A stretch of DNA of 31,748 bases, taken from Alteromonadaceae bacterium. Lineage in GTDB: Bacteria; Pseudomonadota; Gammaproteobacteria; Pseudomonadales; Oleiphilaceae. The notes beneath the pieces are model-generated. The model searched no databases. It saw only the letters and a list, made by a program, of their open reading frames with translations, and had not been told where the DNA came from. Position 1 is the stretch's first letter. The number at the start of each line of letters is the position of its first letter. The stretch is from contig JABXHG010000185.1 in the NCBI GenBank assembly GCA_013393545.1, forward strand, positions 1 to 31,748, given 5' to 3'. A program made the translations under genes and the position numbers. Positions 7,544 to 16,544 of the stretch are shown one piece after another.

Positions 7544-8791
7544 TTATCCCTCGTAGCGGCGCAGAATCAGCGTGCCGTTGGTACCACCGAAACCAAAGGA
7601 GTTGGTCAGTGCAACGCGGGCATCGCTCTTGCGACTGGTATGTGGCACGAAATCCAGATCACAGCCTTCGTCCGGGTTTTCCAGGTTGATGGTCGGAGGC
7701 AACAGGCCTTCCTTGACCGCCATGGTGGAGAAAATGGCCTCAACGGCACCCGCGGCGCCGAGCAAGTGGCCGGTGACCGATTTGGTGCTACTCATGGCCA
7801 GCTTCTCAGCGTGGGCGCCAAACACCGATTTCACCGCCGCTACTTCGGCCACATCCCCAACCTGGGTCGATGTGCCGTGGGCGTTGATGTAATCCACGTC
7901 TTCCGGATTCAGACCAGCGTCACGGATGGCATTGCGCATGGAACGGGCGGCACCCTCGCCATTGGCGGGCGGCGCGGTAATATGGTGGGCGTCGTCGCTC
8001 ATGCCGAAACCGGCCACTTCCCCATAAATTGTGGCGCCCCGTGCCAGGGCATGCTCTAGCTCTTCCAGCACGACCACGCCGGCGCCATCACTCAGCACAA
8101 AGCCGTCTCGATCCTTGTCCCACGGGCGACTGGCCTTTTCCGGCTCATCATTGCGGGTCGACAGGGCACGGGCGGAAGAGAAACCGGCAATACTGGTGCG
8201 GGTGGTGGCCATTTCCGAGCCACCGGCCAGCATCACGTCAGCATCACCGTAAGCAATGGTACGGGCGGCGTAACCAATATTGTGAGTGCCAGTGGTGCAG
8301 GCAGTCACAATGGCAATATTCGGACCCTGGTAACCAAAACGGATAGCGGCGTTACCAGAAATCATGTTGATGACCGATGCGGGCACAAAGAACGGTGATA
8401 CCTTGCGCGGGCCGGACTTGTGCATCTGGATTACGTTTTTCTCGATGTACTCGATACCGCCGATACCGGAACCAATGGCCACACCGGCCCGTTCCTTATC
8501 AAGCTTATCGAACTGCTCCAGACCACTGTCGTCCACCGCCTGCTGGGCGGCTACCAGCCCGTAGTGGATGAAGGCATCCAGTTTTCGGGCTTCCTTGCTG
8601 CTCAGGTAAGGTTCCAGATCCAGGTCTTTGATGGCCCCGCCAATGCGGGTGTTGTAGTCCGTCGCATCAAAGCGGTCGATCGGGCGAATACCACTGCGCC
8701 CCTCGCACACACCCTGCCAGCTGGACCGGACATCGTTGCCAACCGGCGAAACCATTCCCATGCCCGTGATCACTACCCGTCGCTTGCTCAT
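7544..8791 (-). CDS. fabF: 3-oxoacyl-ACP synthase II (KAS II)
   Basis: Condenses acyl-ACP with malonyl-ACP during fatty acid elongation. The 415-residue product has the Cys-His-His triad: Cys165 in VTACTTGTH, His305 in NAHGTSTQVGD and His342 in VTGHLLGAAG. The glycine-rich C-terminus NSFGFGGTNGTLILRRY is also typical. I start it at the ATG at 8791 (MSKRRVVITGMGMVSP), which has AGGAG 5 nt upstream; a longer frame reaches 8818 but lacks such a site. It is separated from acpP by a terminator-like hairpin and is followed closely by pabC. Confidence 0.97.
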   Translation of the reverse strand: MSKRRVVITGMGMVSPVGNDVRSSWQGVCEGRSGIRPIDRFDATDYNTRIGGAIKDLDLEPYLSSKEARKLDAFIHYGLVAAQQAVDDSGLEQFDKLDKERAGVAIGSGIGGIEYIEKNVIQMHKSGPRKVSPFFVPASVINMISGNAAIRFGYQGPNIAIVTACTTGTHNIGYAARTIAYGDADVMLAGGSEMATTRTSIAGFSSARALSTRNDEPEKASRPWDKDRDGFVLSDGAGVVVLEELEHALARGATIYGEVAGFGMSDDAHHITAPPANGEGAARSMRNAIRDAGLNPEDVDYINAHGTSTQVGDVAEVAAVKSVFGAHAEKLAMSSTKSVTGHLLGAAGAVEAIFSTMAVKEGLLPPTINLENPDEGCDLDFVPHTSRKSDARVALTNSFGFGGTNGTLILRRYEG

Positions 8792-8842
8792 ACTCCTGTC
8801 ACCCACTATTCCGTTCAATTGCCGTTTGTGAATTCCGCCAAC

Positions 8843-8890
8843 AAAAAAGCCGTCCCTTTAACCGCGCACCGAAGCGCAAAGGACGGCTTT
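8843..8890 (-). terminator. Terminator-like hairpin between acpP and fabF
   Basis: On the minus strand AAAGCCGTCCTTT pairs with AAAGGGACGGCTTT across a partly self-complementary GCGC-containing loop, and a run of six T follows. This is a textbook Rho-independent terminator inside an otherwise tight operon. It could reduce transcription of fabF and downstream genes relative to the abundant acyl carrier protein. The structure is seen; the effect is inferred. Confidence 0.75.
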
Positions 8891-8919
8891 CAACTGGCTA
8901 TCTGCTAGTTAGCAGATAA

Positions 8920-9153
8920 TCAGGTGTGCGAAACGATATAGTCGATCGCGTCCTGAACAGTGCCCAGCTTTTCGGCTTCTTCGTCAGGAATTTCAGTTTC
9001 GAATTCCTCTTCCAGAGCCATTACCAGCTCAACGGTGTCCAGTGAGTCAGCGCCCAGGTCTTCTACAAAAGAAGAAGTGTTCTGAACTTCGGCTTCCTTA
9101 ACGCCCAGCTGTTCACAAACAATCTTCTTAACGCGCTCTTCAACTGTACTCAT
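8920..9153 (-). CDS. acpP: Acyl carrier protein
   Basis: This small acidic carrier holds growing fatty acids on a 4'-phosphopantetheine arm. The 77-residue product [20 protein letters not shown]... contains the [21 protein letters not shown] motif, with Ser37 as the attachment site. The ATG at 9153 has GAGGA 6 nt upstream; the 51-codon upward extension of the frame has no homology to ACP and is discarded. It lies between fabG and the hairpin before fabF. Confidence 0.98.
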   Translation of the reverse strand: MSTVEERVKKIVCEQLGVKEAEVQNTSSFVEDLGADSLDTVELVMALEEEFETEIPDEEAEKLGTVQDAIDYIVSHT

Positions 9154-9286
9154 AATATCCTCACTTAGTATGTCGACCAGGCAACTTAAAGGTCGCCAGT
9201 TTAGTTTAAACCCTACCTGCAAACAAGCAGGGACGCATTCCAACATGCACGGCGGCACAGGGCTGAACTTCGGCCTGCGAACAGGC

Positions 9287-10030
9287 TCAACCCATATACA
9301 TGCCACCGTTCACATGAATCGTTTCTCCGGTAACGTAGGCAGCACCGGCTGAAGCCAGGAATGCCACGACCGAAGCAACCTCTTCAGGCTCACCCAGGCG
9401 GCCAGCCGGAATATTTTCCAGCATGGCATCGCGCTGTTTTTCGTCCAGCTTTTTAGTCATGTCGGTATCAATAAAGCCCGGCGCCACGCAGTTGGCGGTA
9501 ATGCCTCGGTTCGACATTTCCTTTGCCAGGCTGCGGGTGAAGCCTTCCACGCCGGCTTTGGCCGCGCAATAGTTGCCCTGACCAGGATTTCCCATGCCGG
9601 CAACCACAGAACTGATATTGATAATCCGGCCCCAGCGGGCTTTCGCCATACCACGCAATACTGCCTTGCTGGTGCGGTAAACGCTGGATAGATTGGTCTC
9701 CAGCACGTCCGACCAGTCATCATCTTTCAGGCGCATGAGCAGGTTATCGCGGGTAATGCCAGCGTTGTTGACCAGAATCAAGGGCGCGCCCGATTGCTCG
9801 CCAACTTGCTTCAGGCCGGCCTCAATACTTTCAGGCTCGGCGACATTCATCACAATACCGTAACCCTTCACGCCGGCCTCTTTCAGCCCCGCCGTGATAG
9901 ATTCGGCGCCGGATTCGGAAGTGGCAGTGCCAACCACCTCGGCGCCCAGGCGGCCCAGTTCCAGCGCTATAGCGCGACCGATACCGCGTGTCGCGCCGGT
10001 GACCAGCGCTACTTTACCTTCCAGAGACAT
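9287..10030 (-). CDS. fabG: 3-oxoacyl-ACP reductase
   Basis: NADPH-dependent reduction of 3-oxoacyl-ACP in the elongation cycle. The 247-residue protein belongs to the short-chain dehydrogenase family, with cofactor loop TGATRGIG (11-18), NNAG (88-91), and the catalytic Ser in NISSVVAG (140 or 141), Tyr154 and Lys158 (YCAAK). The C-terminus [14 protein letters not shown] is typical of FabG. The ATG at 10030 has GGAG 6 nt upstream; the TTG two codons earlier is rejected. It follows fabD by 16 bp. Confidence 0.97.
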   Translation of the reverse strand: MSLEGKVALVTGATRGIGRAIALELGRLGAEVVGTATSESGAESITAGLKEAGVKGYGIVMNVAEPESIEAGLKQVGEQSGAPLILVNNAGITRDNLLMRLKDDDWSDVLETNLSSVYRTSKAVLRGMAKARWGRIINISSVVAGMGNPGQGNYCAAKAGVEGFTRSLAKEMSNRGITANCVAPGFIDTDMTKKLDEKQRDAMLENIPAGRLGEPEEVASVVAFLASAGAAYVTGETIHVNGGMYMG

Positions 10031-10046
10031 ACCCAACTCCGTTTAC

Positions 10047-10982
10047 TCAGGATTTGCCGAAAACATCCATGGCCGCAGCCATGGCATCCGGCGATTCAAT
10101 GCCATGAACCGGCAGCTTACGATCAATGCGCTTGACCAGACCCGCCAACACCTTGCCGGCACCACATTCGGCGGCAATATTAACGCCTTCACCGGTCAGG
10201 GTTCGTACCGAATCGGTCCACAATACCGGAGAATACAGCTGCTTGAGCAGGTTCGCTTTCAGTTCACTGGCGTCGGTGGCCGGACGGGCATTCACATTCT
10301 GCACAACCGGAATACGGGCATCGTTGAAAGCCACGTCATCAAGTGCTTCGGCCAGTTGCTCGGCCGCGCCTTTCATCAGAGCACAGTGCGAGGGTACGCT
10401 GACCGGCAGTGGCATCGCCTTGCGAGCGCCTTTTTCCTTACACGCCTCGATGGCACGCTCAACCGCGGCAGCCGACCCGGCAATAACTACCTGCCCAGGC
10501 GCATTGAAATTAACCGCAGCCACCACATCTCCCTGGGCAGCTTCTTCACACGCAGCTATCACGTCGGCATCTTCCAGGCCGATAATCGCGGCCATCTTGC
10601 CTTCTCCGGCCGGCACAGCGTCTTGCATCAGTTCGCCGCGCAGTTGAACCAGTTTCACTGCTTCAACGAAGTCCAGGCTCTCTGCCGCTACCAGTGCGGA
10701 ATACTCGCCCAGGCTATGGCCAGCCACGAAATCGGGGCGCTGGCCGCCGGCCACGCACCATTCGCGCCACAGCGCGACACTGGCTGTCAGTAGCGCGGGC
10801 TGGGTAACGGTGGTCTGGTTCAACTCTTCAGCCGGGCCATTCTGGCACAGGTGCCAGAGATCATAGCCAAGCACATCGGATGCGTCGTCAAAGGTCTCGG
10901 TCACCATTGTCCAGTCTTTAGCGGCGGACAACATGCCAACGGATTGTGACCCCTGACCGGGAAAAATAAATGCTGATTTCAT
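10047..10982 (-). CDS. fabD: Malonyl-CoA:ACP transacylase
   Basis: Transfers malonate from CoA to ACP to supply elongation units. The 311-residue product starts MKSAFIFPGQGSQSVGM, the family start. It has the nucleophile Ser90 in AGHSLGEYSALVAA, His199 in PVSVPSHCALM and the NVNARP segment. A frame extension to 11027 starts at a TTG and precedes the conserved start, so I use the ATG at 10982, although its ribosome site is weak. The 113 bp between plsX and fabD hold no fabH, which is present there in E. coli but absent there in Pseudomonas. Confidence 0.96.
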   Translation of the reverse strand: MKSAFIFPGQGSQSVGMLSAAKDWTMVTETFDDASDVLGYDLWHLCQNGPAEELNQTTVTQPALLTASVALWREWCVAGGQRPDFVAGHSLGEYSALVAAESLDFVEAVKLVQLRGELMQDAVPAGEGKMAAIIGLEDADVIAACEEAAQGDVVAAVNFNAPGQVVIAGSAAAVERAIEACKEKGARKAMPLPVSVPSHCALMKGAAEQLAEALDDVAFNDARIPVVQNVNARPATDASELKANLLKQLYSPVLWTDSVRTLTGEGVNIAAECGAGKVLAGLVKRIDRKLPVHGIESPDAMAAAMDVFGKS

Positions 10983-11095
10983 GGGCGGAATCTTATCGTT
11001 ATCGAAGGGTTGGTTAAGATTAGCCAAAAGTACAAACGCTGCTGATTATCCCTGAATAAAGGGCAGATTGCGGGCCGACTTTAGTCTCACCATGC

Positions 11096-12118
11096 TCATA
11101 AAATGAGGTCATCCAGCCGTTCATTGATGCGCCGGGGCACTTCCAGTTCCACTTCCCGCACGGCCTGATCAATGGCGGCACGGATCGCGCGCTCATTGGC
11201 ATTACCGTGGCTCTTGATTACCACACCCTGCAGGCCCAGCAGGCTGGCGCCATTATGGCGCGACGGATCCACCTGGCGTAGCAACCGCCCGAGAATCGGC
11301 CGTGCCAGCAAGCCAACAAAGCGGCCGTATAGTGAGCGGGTGAAAGCTTTTTCCAGTAATTCAATCAGCAGGCCAGCCACGCCCTCGCCGGTTTTCAGGG
11401 CGATGTTGCCGACAAAACCGTCGCACACCACCACATCGGCCACATCGCGGAACAGATCACTGCCCTCCACGTACCCGATATAGTTCAGTGTTTCGCATTG
11501 CGCCAGCATGTGCGACGCCAGCCGCACCTGTTCGTTACCCTTGATTTCCTCTTCGCCCACGTTCAGCAGCGCGATACGGGGCTCGGGCTGATTACAGATG
11601 GCCGTGGCCATCAACGACCCCATCAAGGCGTACTGGTAAAGGTTTTCCGCCGTGGAATCGACGTTGGCGCCCAGGTCGAGCACATGGCACCGACCGCGCA
11701 GAGAGGGAATCAGTTTGGCGATGGCAGGCCGTTCAATGCCGGGATACATGCGGATGATCGACCGCCCGAAGGCCATCAGTGCCCCGGTATTGCCGGCACT
11801 GACGCAGCCCTGGGCTTCGCCCTCGCGCACCAGCCCCAGGGCAATCGCCATGGAGGAGTTGCGCTTGTGGCGCAGCGCGTGGGAAGGCCGCTCGTTCATC
11901 TTGACGATGTCGGCCGCCTCAACCACTCGAATTCTGGCATGGCCATCACGCAACAAGGCCTCAAGCTCGCTCCGTATACCAACCAGAACGATACTCAAGG
12001 CCTCGTTTTCGCGCACTGCCTCAAGGGCAGCAGGAACTACTACCGCGGGACCGTGGTCACCGCTCATGGCATCAATAGCAATGGTGACGGGTGTGTTCAC
12101 CTTACTCTCGGAAGCCAT
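11096..12118 (-). CDS. plsX: Phosphate acyltransferase PlsX
   Basis: Makes acyl-phosphate from acyl-ACP, the donor for PlsY in phospholipid synthesis; a peripheral membrane protein. The 340-residue product has IAIDAMSGDHGP near the start, MNERPSHALRHKRNSSMA, SAGNTGALMA, LDLGANVD and CDGFVGNIALKTGEG, all conserved in PlsX. It sits 24 bp after rpmF, as in E. coli and Pseudomonas. The start ATG at 12118 has only a weak ribosome site. Confidence 0.96.
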   Translation of the reverse strand: MASESKVNTPVTIAIDAMSGDHGPAVVVPAALEAVRENEALSIVLVGIRSELEALLRDGHARIRVVEAADIVKMNERPSHALRHKRNSSMAIALGLVREGEAQGCVSAGNTGALMAFGRSIIRMYPGIERPAIAKLIPSLRGRCHVLDLGANVDSTAENLYQYALMGSLMATAICNQPEPRIALLNVGEEEIKGNEQVRLASHMLAQCETLNYIGYVEGSDLFRDVADVVVCDGFVGNIALKTGEGVAGLLIELLEKAFTRSLYGRFVGLLARPILGRLLRQVDPSRHNGASLLGLQGVVIKSHGNANERAIRAAIDQAVREVELEVPRRINERLDDLIL

Positions 12119-12142
12119 GATTGAAAGCAGATCCCGACGACA

Positions 12143-12322
12143 TTACTCGTCGCGAGCTTCTACTACCTGCTTGCCACGGTAGAAACCATCCGGAGACACG
12201 TGGTGACGACGATGTACTTCACCGGTGGTAGCGTCGGTAGACAGTGCGGCGGTGTTCAGTGCGTCGTGTGAACGGCGCATGCCACGCTTGGAACGGGTCT
12301 TGCGATTTTGCTGTACAGCCAT
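12143..12322 (-). CDS. rpmF: 50S ribosomal protein L32
   Basis: A 59-residue basic protein of the large ribosomal subunit. My translation of the minus strand begins [20 protein letters not shown] and ends QVVEARDE, the L32 signature. The ribosome site CAGGAG lies 8 nt upstream of the ATG. It is placed between yceD and plsX, the standard arrangement. Confidence 0.97.
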   Translation of the reverse strand: MAVQQNRKTRSKRGMRRSHDALNTAALSTDATTGEVHRRHHVSPDGFYRGKQVVEARDE

Positions 12323-12352
12323 GATTATGCTCCTGACCTTTTTACGAAAACG

Positions 12353-12910
12353 TTAATGCTTTGTGGTCTTGAGGCCCGCCAGTACGCTGAACGGGTTATC
12401 CTCGCGATTGTTCGCCTCGGGCTCATCGGGTGTCTGTTCCGGCTCAAAAGCCTCCAGATCCTCTTTTGCCGGGCAGTCCTGCCGCTCATGCAACGGAAAC
12501 GGAGGCAACGCCAGAAGCAATTCGTCTTCCACCATTGCCCACAAATCCGCGTTGAAATCTTCCACCGGAAATGGCTCGAGAACCTTCGGGAGGCGTTGCG
12601 CTTGCTCGTCGCTGGTAACAATTCCCAGATCAAAGTGCGATTCCAGCACTGCCTGCATGTCTTGCATGCAACGCTGGCATTGCAGCACCACCGGTGCTGA
12701 CAATTCGCCCGACACTACCCTGCGACGCTCACTGTCCATACTGAAAGACAAGGTCACGCGGCACTCGCTGCCTTCCTGCAAACCCGGAACCGCCTCACGA
12801 AAACGCGAAAGCCCCATGAGCGGGACAATCCCCTCCAGGGTTACGTTTTGTTCCGCCAACCGGTAAGGGTCAACGAATTTTGGCAGCTCAGCATTCGGCG
12901 CTTCAGACAT
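12353..12910 (-). CDS. yceD: YceD family protein (DUF177)
   Basis: A 185-residue YceD/DUF177 protein. It carries the conserved pair of cysteines in VVLQCQRCMQDM (about residues 75-86) and an acidic C-terminal half with DLWAMVEDELLLALPPFPLHE. The family is almost always encoded directly upstream of rpmF, as here (30 bp), and has been linked to 23S rRNA or L32 assembly; the exact function is not settled. The start ATG at 12910 opens the fab operon, divergent from maf. Confidence 0.93.
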   Translation of the reverse strand: MSEAPNAELPKFVDPYRLAEQNVTLEGIVPLMGLSRFREAVPGLQEGSECRVTLSFSMDSERRRVVSGELSAPVVLQCQRCMQDMQAVLESHFDLGIVTSDEQAQRLPKVLEPFPVEDFNADLWAMVEDELLLALPPFPLHERQDCPAKEDLEAFEPEQTPDEPEANNREDNPFSVLAGLKTTKH

Positions 12911-12975
12911 AGGCGCGCAATTTTAGGGGCGAGGGGGCCGACTGTCAAAGACTTAATCGACTTTCTGCCCGACCC

Positions 12976-13003
12976 TTGCCTTTGCATAGGGGTAACTTAC
13001 GAT
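12976..13003 (+). promoter_or_regulatory. Possible maf promoter
   Basis: TTGCCT (12976-12981) and TACGAT (12998-13003) are spaced by 16 bp about 40 nt before the maf start; GATAAT at 13001-13006 is an alternative -10. The match to sigma-70 consensus is moderate. The same 131-bp gap must also hold the promoter for yceD-rpmF on the other strand, which I could not identify. Confidence 0.3.
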
Positions 13004-13041
13004 AATGGCGACAAACAAACACGGCACCCGGGTACCCTACC

Positions 13042-13641
13042 ATGAACCAAACCGATTTATTGCTGGCGTCATCGTCACCCTACCGCAAGCAGCTGCTTGA
13101 TCGCCTTGGCCTGCCCTTCCGCTGCCAGAGTCCGGAGATTGACGAACAACCCCGGCCGGGTGAAGACCCGAAAGCACTGGCGGTACGCCTGGCTACCGAA
13201 AAAGCCCGGGCGCTGGCAGCTGAAAATCCCGACAGCCTGATCATCGGCTCGGACCAGGTTGCCACCCTGCCGGACAACACCCTGTTGGGCAAACCCGGCA
13301 ATCACGAACAAGCCAGGAAGCAACTGGCCGCCTCCAGCGGGCAGTGCGTGCGCTTTCTCACAGGACTGGCAGTACTCGACGCCCACACCGGCACACTAAA
13401 AACCCGCTGCGAGTCCTTCAGCGCACACTTCCGCACCCTCAGCGATACCGAAATAGAGTGCTACCTGAAAAAGGAACAGCCCTACGATTGCGCCGGCAGC
13501 TTTAAGATGGAAGGCCTGGGTATCGCGCTGTTCGAAGGACTCGAAGGCCGCGACCCGAACAGCCTGATCGGCCTGCCACTCATCGCCCTGATCGACGTGC
13601 TGCGGGAGTTCGGCATTAATCCGCTGACACAGGAGCGCTGA
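13042..13641 (+). CDS. yceF: Maf-family nucleotide pyrophosphatase (YceF type, 7-methyl-GTP)
   Basis: Maf proteins hydrolyse non-canonical nucleoside triphosphates. The YceF branch prefers 7-methyl-GTP. The 199-residue protein has the N-terminal LLLASSSPYRKQLLDRL loop, the SPEIDEQPRPGE segment, the catalytic Asp71 in IIGSDQVA, and CAGSFKMEGLGIALFEGLEGRDPNSLIGLPLIAL. These match E. coli YceF closely, more than the dTTP-specific YhdE branch. It is convergent with sppA. The start ATG at 13042 has no clear ribosome site. Confidence 0.93.
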   Translation: MNQTDLLLASSSPYRKQLLDRLGLPFRCQSPEIDEQPRPGEDPKALAVRLATEKARALAAENPDSLIIGSDQVATLPDNTLLGKPGNHEQARKQLAASSGQCVRFLTGLAVLDAHTGTLKTRCESFSAHFRTLSDTEIECYLKKEQPYDCAGSFKMEGLGIALFEGLEGRDPNSLIGLPLIALIDVLREFGINPLTQER

Positions 13642-13653
13642 GCGCGCTCCTGT
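13629..13653. terminator. Hairpin across the maf stop codon
   Basis: A perfect 10-bp stem (ACAGGAGCGC with GCGCTCCTGT) and a 5-nt loop span the maf stop codon. There is no T-run on either side, so intrinsic termination would be weak. It lies between the convergent maf and sppA genes. Confidence 0.45.
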
Positions 13654-13667
13654 CGATTAACGCAGGA

Positions 13668-14735
13668 TCAACGTAGTTCCAGACGGGATTCCAGCAAGCG
13701 GTCAGCCACGCCCTCGCCTACCGACACACCAAGCTGGTCCATAAATTCACGGAACGCCGAACGCCCACGCGTGTAATCCACGGTTTTGTCCGCGCCGACC
13801 AGCTGCCGCGCCACCCAGGAGGTACTGCCCAGGCCGTCTATCAGCCCCATGTCCAGCGCCTGCTCACCACTCCAGATCAGACCGCTGAACAATTCATCGC
13901 TGTCCTTCAGGCGCTCACCACGCCCCTTCTTGACCGCATCGATAAATTGTTGATGGGTATTTTCCAGCACGCTTTGCCAGAAATTGACATCGTCTTCCCG
14001 CTCGGGAGAGAACGGGTCGAGGAACGCCTTGTTCTCACCAGCGGTGTAAAGCCGGCGATCAACGCCCACCTTGTCCATCAGCTCGGTAAACCCGAAACCG
14101 CCGGCCACAACACCAATGGAGCCCACCAGACTGGCCCGATTGGCATAGATTTCGTCAGCCGCCGCGGCAATGTAATAGGCGCCGGAGGCACCGATATCGG
14201 AAATGACCGCATACAGCTTCTTGTCCGGAAACTCTTCACGTAAACGCAGCATTTCGTCATACACATAGCCGGCCTGAACCGGGCTGCCACCCGGGCTGTT
14301 AATGCGCATCACCACCGCTTTGGACTGTTTTGCCTCGAACGCCGACCTTAGCGCTCCCACGATATTGTCGGCATTGGCCGGCTCTTCGGCGGAAATGGTA
14401 CCGTTGACCTCAACCACCGCCGTGTGCGCCGTGGTCGGCGACTCCACACCCCCGCCAATGGGCGAGCGGAGGAAGAATAGCAGCGCAAACAGGTACCCGA
14501 ACGTCAGCAGCTTGAAGAAGATACCCCACCGGCGGCTGCGGCGCTGCTCTGCCTGCAGCGACATGACCAGCTTCTCGATCAGCCGCCAGTCACGGGCCGA
14601 TTCCGGCGGCATGGCCGGTTTTTTCCGGCCGAACAGGCCACCGCCCTTGCTGCCCTTGTCGCCACTCGCCTGCGACTCCGGCTCGACCGGCTTATCGCCC
14701 CAATCCGTTGATTTGTCCGAATCCCAATCGCTCAT
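13668..14735 (-). CDS. sppA: Signal peptide peptidase SppA, short form (S49 family)
   Basis: A membrane-anchored serine protease thought to degrade cleaved signal peptides. The 355-residue protein has a charged cytoplasmic N-terminus of about 68 residues, one membrane helix (about 71-90) and a single S49 protease domain. The likely Ser/Lys dyad is Ser184 in DIGASGAYY and Lys236 in TAGENKAFLDPFSP. MRINSPGGSP (143-152) and SLVGSIGV are further S49 marks. It is half the size of the E. coli double-domain SppA and like the pseudomonad protein at this locus. It follows the HAD phosphatase gene by 23 bp. Confidence 0.9.
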   Translation of the reverse strand: MSDWDSDKSTDWGDKPVEPESQASGDKGSKGGGLFGRKKPAMPPESARDWRLIEKLVMSLQAEQRRSRRWGIFFKLLTFGYLFALLFFLRSPIGGGVESPTTAHTAVVEVNGTISAEEPANADNIVGALRSAFEAKQSKAVVMRINSPGGSPVQAGYVYDEMLRLREEFPDKKLYAVISDIGASGAYYIAAAADEIYANRASLVGSIGVVAGGFGFTELMDKVGVDRRLYTAGENKAFLDPFSPEREDDVNFWQSVLENTHQQFIDAVKKGRGERLKDSDELFSGLIWSGEQALDMGLIDGLGSTSWVARQLVGADKTVDYTRGRSAFREFMDQLGVSVGEGVADRLLESRLELR

Positions 14736-14758
14736 TCGACCATCCTTTCAGTCTGAAT

Positions 14759-15406
14759 TTACAAGCCCAGAACACCACGCAGCTCATCCACGGTGTTCAC
14801 AACCGCCCGTGGGCCGAACTGCTCAAGCACATCCCGCTTGTGTACACCCCATTCCACGCCAATAGACGGCATCCCCAGGCGCTGCGCCATTTCCAGATCG
14901 TAACGGGTATCACCAATCATCACCGCCCGCTCCGGTGCGTGTCCGTACCACGCCAGAATTTCCTGCAGCATTAACGGGTCCGGCTTGGAGCGAGTCTCAT
15001 CCGCGCAACGGGTGATCTCAAAATGATGCCCAAGGCCACTGCTTGTCAGCGCCCCCTCAAGGCCACGCCGGCTCTTGCCGGTAGCCACCGAACAGGCCCG
15101 GCCACTGCCGCGCAAGTCTGCCACCACGCCCGCCATGCCCGCGAACACGTGTTGCGGGCCGGTCTGCTTTTTGAAGAAATAACGGGCGTAGCCCTCGCGC
15201 ATCTGTTGCAGCTCGTCCGGCCGAATACCCGGATACAGCTGCTCCAGCGCCTCAACAATACCCAGGCCAATGATATCCCGATAGGCCGCAAGCTCCAGCG
15301 CCGGAAATCCCAGCTCGGTGGCCGCCTGATGCAGGCTGTCGGCGATATGATCCACCGAATCGATCAGGGTGCCGTCCCAGTCAAAAATAACCAAATCCAC
15401 ATTCAT
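14759..15406 (-). CDS. HAD-superfamily phosphatase, phosphoglycolate phosphatase-like
   Basis: A 215-residue haloacid dehalogenase-type hydrolase. Motif I is DWDGTLIDS with Asp9 (nucleophile) and Asp11, motif II is VATGKS, motif III uses the Lys in RSKPDP, and motif IV is GDTRYDLEMA. The helical cap after motif I suggests the Gph/PGMB-like subgroup, so a small phosphorylated metabolite is the likely substrate; which one cannot be read from the sequence. Its ATG overlaps the rluC stop (ATGA), so the two are translationally coupled. Confidence 0.88.
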   Translation of the reverse strand: MNVDLVIFDWDGTLIDSVDHIADSLHQAATELGFPALELAAYRDIIGLGIVEALEQLYPGIRPDELQQMREGYARYFFKKQTGPQHVFAGMAGVVADLRGSGRACSVATGKSRRGLEGALTSSGLGHHFEITRCADETRSKPDPLMLQEILAWYGHAPERAVMIGDTRYDLEMAQRLGMPSIGVEWGVHKRDVLEQFGPRAVVNTVDELRGVLGL

Positions 15407-16479
15407 TCGTTACTACCTTGATTACGTTGGCTCAGCACCTCCAGCACCGAGCGGAAAGCCTCGTCGTATTCCGCCTCCAACCGCATGGGCTCGCCAGAGC
15501 CCGGCAACCGGAACTCCAGAGCCCGGGCATGCAGCATCAAACGCTGGCCACCGACGGCGCGGAACGCCTTTTGGCTGGCATCATCCATGTATTTGTCATC
15601 GCCGGCAATCGGATGGCCCGCCCAGGCGGCATGAACCCGAATCTGATGGGTGCGCCCGGTGACCGGCGATGCCTCCACCAGCGAATACCCTCGGAACCTT
15701 TGCAAACAGCGGAACAGCGTCAAGGATTCCTTGCCATCAGAGCTAACCTTCACCCGCCGCTCACCATTGGGCATTTCATAGCGCAGCAGCGGCTCGGCCA
15801 CCTTCTTCAACTTACCCGGCCAATCACCGGCGACCAGCGCGTGATAATGCTTACGGATCTGCTTCTGGCGCAGTTCATCCTGCAAATGCCTGAGCGCCGA
15901 ACGTTTCTTGGCAACCATCACCAAACCGGAAGTGTCACGGTCCAGCCGATGCACCAGCTCAAGAAACTTCGACTGCGGCCGCGCCGCCCGCAGCACTTCA
16001 ATCAGACCAAAGCTCAGCCCGCTACCGCCATGCACGGCAATACCCGAAGGTTTGTTGACCACCAACATGGTATCGTCCTCAAACACCACGGCCGCTTCCA
16101 CCACAGCCTGCACCCGCTCACCGGGCTTCGGCTGTTCCGGCTTTGCCTGCTGGACTACCGGCGGAATACGCACCACATCGCCGGCCACAAGACGTGAACT
16201 CTGCTTGACCCGCCCCTTGTTTACCCGCACCTCGCCCTTGCGAATAATCCGGTAAACAACGGCCTTGGGCACGCCACGAAGGCGCGCCATCAAGAAATTG
16301 TCGACCCGCTGGCCGGCCAGATCCTCATCCACCGTTACCCACTGCACCTTTGACGCTGCACCTGACGGCCGTTCTGACGAACCGCCGCGCTCCGGCGCCG
16401 AAGTACGCGGACCAGACGAAGAGGTGGCGGGTGCTGAACGTCTGCGGGAGGATGTTTTTGAACGGGGCTTGCGCGACAT
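15403..16479 (-). CDS. rluC: 23S rRNA pseudouridine(955/2504/2580) synthase RluC
   Basis: Converts three uridines of 23S rRNA to pseudouridine. The 358-residue protein has a basic, Ser-rich tail (about 1-42), an S4 RNA-binding domain (about 45-105, with QRVDNFLMARLRGVPKAVVYRIIRKGEVRVN) and a RluA-type catalytic domain with HRLDRDTSG (Asp180 catalytic) and GRTHQIRVH. I start at the ATG at 16479 (MSRKPRSK), with AAGG upstream. The frame continues to 16668 but those codons overlap promoter sequences and have no homology I recognise. It is divergent from rne, as in pseudomonads. Confidence 0.94.
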   Translation of the reverse strand: MSRKPRSKTSSRRRSAPATSSSGPRTSAPERGGSSERPSGAASKVQWVTVDEDLAGQRVDNFLMARLRGVPKAVVYRIIRKGEVRVNKGRVKQSSRLVAGDVVRIPPVVQQAKPEQPKPGERVQAVVEAAVVFEDDTMLVVNKPSGIAVHGGSGLSFGLIEVLRAARPQSKFLELVHRLDRDTSGLVMVAKKRSALRHLQDELRQKQIRKHYHALVAGDWPGKLKKVAEPLLRYEMPNGERRVKVSSDGKESLTLFRCLQRFRGYSLVEASPVTGRTHQIRVHAAWAGHPIAGDDKYMDDASQKAFRAVGGQRLMLHARALEFRLPGSGEPMRLEAEYDEAFRSVLEVLSQRNQGSNE

Positions 16480-16509
16480 GAAAGACCTTGTGGACGGTGA
16501 AACGCAGGA

Positions 16510-16538
16510 TTGAACGGCCAAAGCCAAACTGGTATATT
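16510..16538 (+). promoter_or_regulatory. Predicted rne promoter
   Basis: TTGAAC (16510-16515) and TATATT (16533-16538) are spaced by exactly 17 bp on the plus strand. This is the best sigma-70 match between rluC and rne. It would start transcription near 16545 and give rne a leader of about 520 nt. Confidence 0.5.
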
Positions 16539-16544
16539 CGGGAT

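Noticed and set aside
8923..9306. 128-residue version of the acyl carrier protein gene
   Set aside because: The first 51 codons have no ACP homology, and the ATG at 9153 has its own ribosome site.
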